A stretch of DNA of 5,452 nt, from positions 1-5,452 of the forward strand of contig CAKZQX010000970.1 of NCBI GenBank assembly GCA_937141995.1, read 5' to 3'. The notes under the pieces were generated by a model. It saw only the letters and a program-made list of their open reading frames with translations. It made no database searches and had not been told where the DNA came from. Shown piece by piece: positions 1-4,643 of this stretch. Position 1 is the first letter of the stretch; each line of letters opens with the position of its first letter. The DNA comes from an uncultured Chloroflexaceae bacterium. GTDB lineage: Bacteria > Chloroflexota > Chloroflexia > Chloroflexales > Chloroflexaceae. The translations under genes were made by a program, and so were the position numbers.

Positions 1-41
1 TTGCCCAAAAAAGTTGCACGTCGTGCAACTTTTTTGGGCAA
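1..41. terminator. Perfect 20-bp palindrome, candidate bidirectional terminator
   Basis: Arms 1-20 and 22-41 are exact reverse complements around one central base. The GC-containing core (13-20 with 22-29) is flanked by six A on the left (7-12) and six T on the right (30-35). An RNA from either strand would therefore form a hairpin followed directly by a U run, the usual layout of a bidirectional intrinsic terminator. The outer pairs (1-6 with 36-41) lengthen the stem beyond a typical terminator. The palindrome is also the left boundary of repeat unit A, so it may instead be part of that repeat. No upstream gene is visible to confirm a terminator role. Confidence 0.6.
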
Positions 42-135
42 AAGCTAAAGAAGTATCATGCTGCCACAGGCGAATCGGGCCGGCATCGGGTGAAACGCCC
101 GGTTTGCCTGCCCACCGCGTAACACCTGTGACTGA
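36..135 (+). repeat. Mirrored repeat array, unit A (forward)
   Basis: This unit is homologous to unit B at 238-338. From the AAGAAGTA at 48 to the GTGACTGA ending at 135, both units are exactly 88 nt and align without gaps, with about 69 of 88 positions identical by hand count. The conserved blocks are CATGCTGCC, CAGGCGAATC and CCCACCGCGTAAC. The middle (about 77-109) is the most diverged part. Similarity extends left to position 36 (GGG-AAAAG) with a one-base indel. The unit starts in the right arm of the first palindrome and ends at the axis of the 114-150 palindrome. No coding potential is evident. Confidence 0.7.
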
Positions 136-150
136 CACGAGTTACGCGGT
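114..150. repeat. Imperfect palindrome at the tail-to-tail junction of units A and C
   Basis: Positions 114-129 pair with 135-150 around a five-base loop. Fourteen of 16 positions pair, and the outer ACCGCGTAAC/GTTACGCGGT arms are perfect. It arises because the conserved end of unit A (ACCGCGTAAC...) is met by the same end of unit C in opposite orientation. It has no T run on either side and does not look like an intrinsic terminator. Confidence 0.65.
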
Positions 151-208
151 TGCTCACCCAAAAGGAAATTTCGCCTCCGGCAGGACGGAACCGACCTTTC
201 TTTTCCCC
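128..208 (-). repeat. Mirrored repeat array, unit C (inverted, shortened)
   Basis: Read on the minus strand from 208 down to 128, this segment shows the same order of landmarks as units A and B: GGGGAAAAGAAA, then CTGCCGGAGGCGAA (13 of 14 identical to unit B), then ACCGCGTAACTCGTGT (16 of 16 identical to unit B). The stretch between the last two blocks is about 20 nt shorter than in A and B, which suggests an internal deletion. It shares the 5-bp GTGAC/GTCAC axis region with unit A and its left-end palindrome with unit B. Confidence 0.6.
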
Positions 209-249
209 GAACATGTGGCTCCTTGAGCCACATGTTCGGGGAAAAGAAA
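197..249. repeat. Perfect 24-bp palindrome at the head-to-head junction of units C and B
   Basis: Arms 197-220 and 226-249 are exact reverse complements around CCTTG. One more C-G pair (221 with 225) would leave a three-base loop. The outer arm is pyrimidine-rich on the left (TTTCTTTTCCCC) and purine-rich on the right. An RNA from either strand would thus carry its U run before the stem and its A run after it, the reverse of an intrinsic terminator. The perfect match over 24 bp points to recent formation or maintenance as a DNA or RNA structure. Confidence 0.75.
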
Positions 250-338
250 AAAGAAGTACCATGCTGCCGCAGGCGAATCTGACTTCCATCTTGCCAAACG
301 TGCAGTTTGAAGGCCCACCGCGTAACTCGTGTGACTGA
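238..338 (+). repeat. Mirrored repeat array, unit B (forward)
   Basis: This is a second forward copy of the unit at 36-135, about 78% identical over an ungapped 88-nt core (251-338). It carries the blocks CATGCTGCC, CAGGCGAATC and CCCACCGCGTAACTCGTGTG. Its left end lies in the right arm of the 197-249 palindrome. The array is not obviously continued to the right: no fourth inverted copy follows position 338. Confidence 0.7.
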
Positions 339-414
339 GAGCTTCTTGCAGTTCCGTCACCCGCCGGCCTGGCCGGACATTTTCGCGCGTTAGTTCGGTT
401 ATCTGTCGGCTGAC
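337..414 (-). pseudogene. Possible remnant of a coiled-coil coding sequence
   Basis: On the minus strand, a reading frame open from an ATG at 465 encodes, between 414 and 337, a segment of about 26 residues beginning VSRQITELTRENV and ending RRVTELQEAL. Counting from that frame's upstream TTG at 471, I24, L27, N31, P34, V38, L41 and L45 fall at successive a and d heptad positions. This is the pattern of a leucine zipper with a proline where a leucine is expected. Such coils often follow sensor or regulator domains in bacteria, but nothing recognisable lies on either side. Downstream the frame runs straight into repeat unit B, where its sequence looks non-coding. It may be the decayed end of a gene or pure chance. 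Confidence 0.2.
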
Positions 415-627
415 GTCGTGGGTCTCGTGCTTCCGGGAATCGCGGGGATGTGGCGATACGGTCATGAGCAACTTCTTTCGCTGTGGTGCGGTTTCTCAAG
501 CCAGTCCCACCATTGTGGGATATGTGCTGGTTGTCGCCGGTACAGTTTCTATGATAAGAGAAGTTAGCTGGTGTGACATGACAGGTTTCGGAGAGGTTGC
601 GGTAATAAAGTGTAGAGGCGGCGCATT
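415..627. other. Intergenic region upstream of lepA, no gene seen
   Basis: No reading frame here looks coding on either strand. The only small structure noted is a hairpin at 505-520 (TCCCAC/GTGGGA, four-base loop), itself nested between CCAG at 501 and CTGG at 527. It has no T run. An isolated TATGAT at 550-555 lacks a suitably spaced -35 box. Confidence 0.5.
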
Positions 628-656
628 TTGCGAGGGAACGCGGCTTTTGGTATACT
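628..656 (+). promoter_or_regulatory. sigma70-type promoter of lepA
   Basis: The -35 box TTGCGA (628-633) and the -10 box TATACT (651-656) are separated by the optimal 17 nt. The -10 is preceded by TGG (648-650), an extended -10 motif. Transcription would start near 663 and give a leader of about 50 nt before the lepA start codon. The match was judged by eye against the vegetative sigma-factor consensus. Confidence 0.7.
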
Positions 657-664
657 GCCTTTCT

Positions 665-693
665 GGGAGGGAAATGGTCTGCATTGCCCTCCC
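665..693 (+). promoter_or_regulatory. Hairpin in the lepA 5' leader
   Basis: GGGAGGG (665-671) pairs with CCCTCCC (687-693). Inside, AATG (673-676) pairs with CATT (682-685) around a five-base loop, with one A-G mismatch between the two stems. The structure begins almost at the predicted transcription start and ends 13 nt before the Shine-Dalgarno sequence. It could stabilise the mRNA or affect initiation. There is no U run after it, so it is not a simple intrinsic terminator. Confidence 0.5.
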
Positions 694-706
694 CTTATCG
701 TAGGAT

Positions 707-711
707 AGGAG
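707..711 (+). promoter_or_regulatory. Ribosome binding site of lepA
   Basis: AGGAG at 707-711 lies four bases before the ATG at 716. This spacing is slightly short but workable, and it supports 716 as the start. Confidence 0.7.
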
Positions 712-715
712 CGGC

Positions 716-2524
716 ATGCAAGATCAGAATCTCATCCGAAACTTTTCGATTATTGCGCATATTGATCATGGCAAAACGACGCTGTCGGATCGACTGCTGG
801 AGTTGACCGATACTATCAGCGCGCGCGAACGTCGTGAGCAACTGCTTGATGCGATGGACCTTGAACGAGAAAAAGGTATTACCATCAAGGCCAAGGCTGT
901 GCGTATGAAATATATCGCCCAGGATGGGCAGACCTATACCTTCAACCTGATCGACTGTCCGGGGCATGTTGATTTCACCTATGAAGTCAGCCGGGCGCTG
1001 GCCGCCTGCGAGGGAGCGCTGCTGGTTGTCGACGCGGCTCAGGGAATTGAGGCGCAAACCCTGGCAAATGTCTACCTGGCACTGGAGCATGATCTGACGA
1101 TCATTCCGGTGATCAACAAAATTGATCTGCCGGGAGCCTATCCCGATATGGTGGCCCAGGATATTGAGGATGTGCTGGGATTGCCCAAAGAGGATGTGAT
1201 CAAAGCCTCGGCCAAGGAGGGTGTGGGGGTACCGGAGATCCTGGAGGCGATTGTTCAGCGCATGCCGCCGCCGCATGGTCAGCGTAATCAACCCGCCCGC
1301 GCGCTGATCTTCGATTCGCACTATGATCCCTACAAGGGCGTGATTGCCTATGTGCGGGTGTTCGATGGTGTGTTTGATGCGGATTCACGGGTGCAGTTCC
1401 TGGGTACCGGGATCCAGGCCGATATTCTGGAGTTGGGGGCATTTCGTCCCGCTATGACGCCGCTGGACGAACTGGCCGCCGGGAATGTCGGCTATCTCGC
1501 TACGGGCCTCAAGTCGGTGGACGATTGTCAGGTGGGGGATACCGTCACGCTGGCAAATAATCCGGCCAGCGCGCCGCTGCCGGGATATCGCCCCGCCAAG
1601 CCGATGGTATTTGCCGGGCTCTACCCGGTGGATAGCGATGCCTACACCGAGTTGCGCGAGGCGCTGGAGCGGCTCAAACTTAACGACGCTGCGCTTTCGT
1701 TCCAGCCGGAGAGCAGCACGGCGCTGGGGTTTGGCTTTCGCTGTGGGTTTCTCGGTCTGCTGCATATGGAGATCGTCCGCGAGCGGCTGGAGCGTGAGTA
1801 TAACCTGGATCTGCTGATTACTGCGCCGAGTGTGGAGTACCAGGTGCTGCGTACCGATGGCGAGATTATCACGATTGATAATCCCTCTGATATGCCGGAG
1901 GTTAGCCATATCGCCAGTATCGAGGAGCCGCTGGTGCAAATTACGATCTTCGCGCCGGCACGCTACATCGGCACGATTATGGATCTGGTTACCGGCAAAC
2001 GTGGCATCTTTGACACCATGGATTATCTCGACCCGCAGCGTGTCATGCTCAAGTATAAAATGCCGCTGGCCGAGATTGTGGTGGATTTTTATGATCAGCT
2101 CAAGAGCCGTACCCAGGGGTATGCCTCGCTTGACTATGCCATGGCCGGCTACCAGGAGGCCGATCTGGTGAAACTCGATGTGCTGGTCAACGGCCAGCCG
2201 GTCGATGCGCTCTCGCTGATTGTGCATCGTGATTTTGCCTATCACCATGGCCGCGAACTGGTTGAGCGGCTGCGCAAGCTGATTCCGCGCCAGATGTTTG
2301 AGGTGCCGATCCAGGCGGCTATTGGTGGGCGCATTATTGCCCGCGAGACGGTCCGGGCGATGCGCAAGGATGTGTTGAGTAAATGTTACGGCGGCGATGT
2401 CTCGCGCAAGCGCAAGCTCCTGGATAAGCAGCGCGAAGGTAAGCGGCGCATGAAGATGGTCGGTAGCGTTGAGATTCCTCAGGAAGCATTTATGGCAATC
2501 CTGTCCCTGGGTGAAAGTGAGTAG
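716..2524 (+). CDS. lepA: Elongation factor 4 (LepA), translational GTPase
   Basis: LepA (EF4) is a GTPase that acts on the ribosome. It was reported to back-translocate tRNAs and later linked to translation initiation and 30S assembly. The 602 residues match the usual full length of about 600. All G motifs are visible: AHIDHGKT at 14-21 (G1), EKGITIK at 52-58 (G2), DCPGH at 80-84 with the catalytic-type H84 (G3), NKID at 134-137 (G4) and SAK at 165-167 (G5). The diagnostic LepA block [17 protein letters not shown] follows in the middle, and the LepA-specific C-terminal domain closes the protein ([19 protein letters not shown], then [14 protein letters not shown]). G3 has Cys81 where most LepA proteins have Thr. 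The ATG at 716 yields the expected N-terminus, ten residues before the IIAHIDHGK core, and has a ribosome binding site. A promoter lies just upstream and the next gene is 198 nt away, so it is probably transcribed alone. Confidence 0.98.
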   Translation: MQDQNLIRNFSIIAHIDHGKTTLSDRLLELTDTISARERREQLLDAMDLEREKGITIKAKAVRMKYIAQDGQTYTFNLIDCPGHVDFTYEVSRALAACEGALLVVDAAQGIEAQTLANVYLALEHDLTIIPVINKIDLPGAYPDMVAQDIEDVLGLPKEDVIKASAKEGVGVPEILEAIVQRMPPPHGQRNQPARALIFDSHYDPYKGVIAYVRVFDGVFDADSRVQFLGTGIQADILELGAFRPAMTPLDELAAGNVGYLATGLKSVDDCQVGDTVTLANNPASAPLPGYRPAKPMVFAGLYPVDSDAYTELREALERLKLNDAALSFQPESSTALGFGFRCGFLGLLHMEIVRERLEREYNLDLLITAPSVEYQVLRTDGEIITIDNPSDMPEVSHIASIEEPLVQITIFAPARYIGTIMDLVTGKRGIFDTMDYLDPQRVMLKYKMPLAEIVVDFYDQLKSRTQGYASLDYAMAGYQEADLVKLDVLVNGQPVDALSLIVHRDFAYHHGRELVERLRKLIPRQMFEVPIQAAIGGRIIARETVRAMRKDVLSKCYGGDVSRKRKLLDKQREGKRRMKMVGSVEIPQEAFMAILSLGESE

Positions 2525-2532
2525 TTGTACAG

Positions 2533-2574
2533 CAGGCCTCCTGGCCTGGCGGCGGCCGGTGGTTGGTCGCCGTC
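2533..2574 (+). other. GC-rich hairpins just after lepA
   Basis: CAGGCC (2533-2538) pairs with GGCCTG (2543-2548) around four bases. An overlapping alternative stem runs from 2548-2558 to 2564-2574, with about 11 pairs including three G-U. Neither is followed by a T run, so intrinsic termination cannot be claimed. They might protect the lepA mRNA 3' end or precede a factor-dependent stop. Confidence 0.35.
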
Positions 2575-2633
2575 GGGTCAGGAGCGTGGTTTCAATCCAT
2601 CACATCTGATAGTCGTGTTCGATCCCGCTGACA

Positions 2634-2697
2634 TTCCTCTTCTTTTTGTGCTTTATTCTTTTGTTTTCTGTTCTCTATACCTGATGTTTCTGTTTTT
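2634..2697 (+). promoter_or_regulatory. Pyrimidine-rich tract, likely promoter region of the TPR gene
   Basis: More than 80% of the bases are pyrimidines and T dominates, in sharp contrast to the GC-rich flanking genes. A TATACC at 2676-2681 could serve as a -10 box, but no good -35 box sits 16-18 nt upstream (TTATTC at 2653 is the best by spacing). The tract directly precedes the 2723 gene, so it is a plausible place for its promoter. The exact start of transcription cannot be given. Confidence 0.3.
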
Positions 2698-2722
2698 CGC
2701 GTTGAAATAGCATGGTACAAAC

Positions 2723-4402
2723 ATGAGCGAACATAAACCGCTGGATCTACCACCTGAACTGCAAGCCCGTCTCGACGCGGCGGGTGTCACCGACGAGGCC
2801 GGCCTGATGGCGGCGCTCCAGGCCGACCCGCAGTTGCGCACCGATTTTCAGACATTTGTTGCCGCGCATCAGGAAGAGATCTTCCAGGCCGTCTGGCATG
2901 AGTTTGTCATGGTCAACAATCTGGAGGAGTTACAAATCCTGGCGCAGCAGTCGCCCTTTGTGCTGGAAGCGGAGTTTCTAACCACCGTTGAGCAGGAGAT
3001 TGAACGGGCCGAAGAGTCCGGCCGGCCGGTCCTGGCCGATGGTCTACGCCAGCGCCTGGCCGCGCTGCGCGAACTGCGGGGGAAGGTAGCAACCGAGTTG
3101 CCCCCGCTGGTTCAGGCGTTGATGGACTTTATCCAGGCTCCCAGCGAAACGGCCGCCCGCAGTATCTTTGCGGACCAGCGCGATCTGCTCCTGCCCGCTG
3201 AGGCCCAGCGTACCCTGGATGCGCAGTTTCGCAGCGAAGATCCGGATGTGCAACAGGTAATTAGCAACCGGAGCCGCCTGTTGCAGGAACTGCGCGCCGC
3301 TGAACAGCCACCCGCGATTGAACCGGCATCCGCCGTCGCTGACACTGAACAGCGGCGGGCAGCGTTACGCGCAGCCCTGGCCGCAGCGGAGGCCGACCTG
3401 CAACGCGACCTATCCGACGCGCCGCTGGACTACGCGATAGCTCAGAATAATCGGGCCGCCGCGCTCTACCGCCTGGCCGCGCTTCCCGACGAAGATCGGT
3501 ATGCGCGGCTGCGGGAAGCGCTTGCCGCCGCGCGCGAGGCATTTGCGCACTTTGGACAACTGCAGCACGAGGAATATCGCAACAAGAGTCAGGATCTGCT
3601 GCTGCATATTCGTGGGGCTGCTGGCGAGGACTTCGATACCATCTGGGCCGAACTTGGCGCGGAGCCCTGTCCGAGCTGGCTGCGGGAGGGGCAGATGCCT
3701 GAGGGGGAGTTTGATGCCCGCCTAGCGAATCTGCTGGTGGCCTTCCTCAACACGCACGAACTGCCGCAGATGCGGCAGTTGCTCGAAGCCTATCCCGCGT
3801 TACTGACGGACGCGGTTGATCCGGTCTTTGCGGTGCTTATGCAGCAGTATGCCGATGACGTGGCGGCGGTCAAAACGCTGCGGGACCGCCAGACGCTGTT
3901 GCAGACCTGCCGCGAGCAGGGGATGGAGCCGGTCTTCGCGTCGCTGGCCCAGGTCAGCGGGAGTCTGGCGCAGGTGCAGCGCTTTGAGCAGGCGTTGAAC
4001 AGCTTTATCGACCAGCGCAATGCTGCTGCCGGCAACCCGACCGATATCACCGGCTGGCAGCAGGCCACGGCCGCGGGTGAGGCACTGCTGCAACCGCCGT
4101 TCAGCGAGACGCCGGAACTGGATCTACCGGCGCTCCAGGCTGAGATCGCCCGTACCTACAACGAATTGGGCAATGCGCTGGATGGAGTGCAGAACCACCG
4201 CGCAGCGCTGACCGCTTATGAGCGGGCAATTGCACTCCAACCTGATTTCGCCATGTGGCACCGCAACCGTGCCGGTATGCTGATCGAACTACGCCAACTG
4301 GATGCGGCTGCGGAGGCGATTGCGCAGGCGCGCGTGCTGGAGCCGAATGTGTCGCGTTTAGGAGAGTTGGAAACCGAGTTAGCCCGCGCACGCGAAAGAT
4401 AA
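2723..4402 (+). CDS. TPR / helical-repeat protein of unknown function
   Basis: This is a 559-residue, probably cytoplasmic protein with no signal peptide or membrane segment. It appears to be helical throughout. Three copies of a degenerate helical module are visible, at about residues 54-120, 128-192 and 335-400. Each has the form 'hydrophobic helix, F-(I/L/V), then ...LL/VL..EA...L..., then R..LL...R' (for example LLEAYPALLTDAV and RQTLLQTCRE in the third). Residues 236-272 (YAIAQNNRAAALYRLA, then RLREALAAAREAF) resemble a worn TPR pair. Residues 473-542 form a clearer TPR pair (YNELGNALDGVQNHRAALTAYERAIALQP, then a second helix pair ending VLEPN). TPR folds usually mediate protein-protein contact. 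No catalytic domain is present, so the partner is unknown. The ATG at 2723 has no evident Shine-Dalgarno sequence. An ATG at 2712 is out of frame. The gene probably heads an operon with the two that follow. Confidence 0.9.
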   Translation: MSEHKPLDLPPELQARLDAAGVTDEAGLMAALQADPQLRTDFQTFVAAHQEEIFQAVWHEFVMVNNLEELQILAQQSPFVLEAEFLTTVEQEIERAEESGRPVLADGLRQRLAALRELRGKVATELPPLVQALMDFIQAPSETAARSIFADQRDLLLPAEAQRTLDAQFRSEDPDVQQVISNRSRLLQELRAAEQPPAIEPASAVADTEQRRAALRAALAAAEADLQRDLSDAPLDYAIAQNNRAAALYRLAALPDEDRYARLREALAAAREAFAHFGQLQHEEYRNKSQDLLLHIRGAAGEDFDTIWAELGAEPCPSWLREGQMPEGEFDARLANLLVAFLNTHELPQMRQLLEAYPALLTDAVDPVFAVLMQQYADDVAAVKTLRDRQTLLQTCREQGMEPVFASLAQVSGSLAQVQRFEQALNSFIDQRNAAAGNPTDITGWQQATAAGEALLQPPFSETPELDLPALQAEIARTYNELGNALDGVQNHRAALTAYERAIALQPDFAMWHRNRAGMLIELRQLDAAAEAIAQARVLEPNVSRLGELETELARARER

Positions 4403-4418
4403 CCGCAACGGCGACCTG

Positions 4419-4425
4419 AAGGGGG
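4419..4425 (+). promoter_or_regulatory. Ribosome binding site of the small acidic protein gene
   Basis: AAGGGGG at 4419-4425 ends four bases before the ATG at 4430. It is a stronger site than that of either neighbour in this cluster, and it is a main reason to accept the short gene. Confidence 0.6.
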
Positions 4426-4429
4426 ATCT

Positions 4430-4633
4430 ATGAGCGAGCAAACCGAGGAACTCATCGGACAAACCATTGATGAGTTGCCCTGGCCGGATGATATTCCGAT
4501 GCCGCCGACCGATCCGCCGTATGATGATGGAGAACCTATGGGATCGCCCTGGCATGATGGGAATGCCACGCTGCTGCTCTCCAGCTATGTGGCGCATCGG
4601 GGTGAGTCGCCTGCTTCAGATGAAGAGGAGTAG
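4430..4633 (+). CDS. Small acidic, proline-rich protein of unknown function
   Basis: The gene encodes 67 residues and no family is recognised. The protein has about 17 Asp/Glu, one Arg, no Lys and ten Pro, and it ends in DEEE, so it should be strongly negatively charged. Residues 16-43 form a proline/aspartate-rich stretch with two tryptophans in similar settings (LPWPDD and SPWHDG). Residues 46-55 (ATLLLSSYVA) form the only hydrophobic patch. It is probably largely disordered, perhaps a binding partner of a neighbour. It starts 27 nt after the TPR gene with a good ribosome binding site and ends 10 nt before the MazG-type gene, so it sits inside a likely operon. The tight fit and lack of overlap favour a real gene, but the composition alone cannot prove it. 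Confidence 0.7.
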   Translation: MSEQTEELIGQTIDELPWPDDIPMPPTDPPYDDGEPMGSPWHDGNATLLLSSYVAHRGESPASDEEE

Positions 4634-4643
4634 TTGCCAGGCT

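Noticed and set aside
364..376. CCGGCC-T-GGCCGG palindrome.
   Set aside because: It is short, GC-rich and has a one-base centre. It is expected by chance in such DNA and shows no link to a gene end.
56..499. 147-codon minus-strand frame across the repeat array.
   Set aside because: It runs through palindromes and repeat units with no protein-like pattern, and parts of its translation repeat only because the DNA repeats.
550..555. TATGAT as a -10 box of another promoter upstream of lepA.
   Set aside because: The nearest TTGTCG (531-536) leaves a spacer of only 13 nt, and no gene or transcript start would be explained.
464..703. 79-codon + strand frame ending just before lepA.
   Set aside because: It spans the lepA promoter and leader hairpin, its start has no ribosome binding site, and the translation shows no domain pattern.
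1385..2248. 287-codon minus-strand frame opposite lepA, and a similar 208-codon one at 695-1321.
   Set aside because: Both lie wholly or almost wholly inside an unmistakable lepA. Long antisense frames are expected in GC-rich genes, and their translations match no family I recognise.
2589..2600. GTTTCAATCCAT, which resembles the start of many CRISPR repeats.
   Set aside because: It occurs once, with no second copy or regular spacing nearby.
2525..2710. 61-codon frame starting with TTG directly after the lepA stop, with a hydrophobic C-terminal half that looks like a membrane segment.
   Set aside because: It has no ribosome binding site of its own and a weak TTG start. The hydrophobic stretch is what a T-rich tract encodes in most frames.
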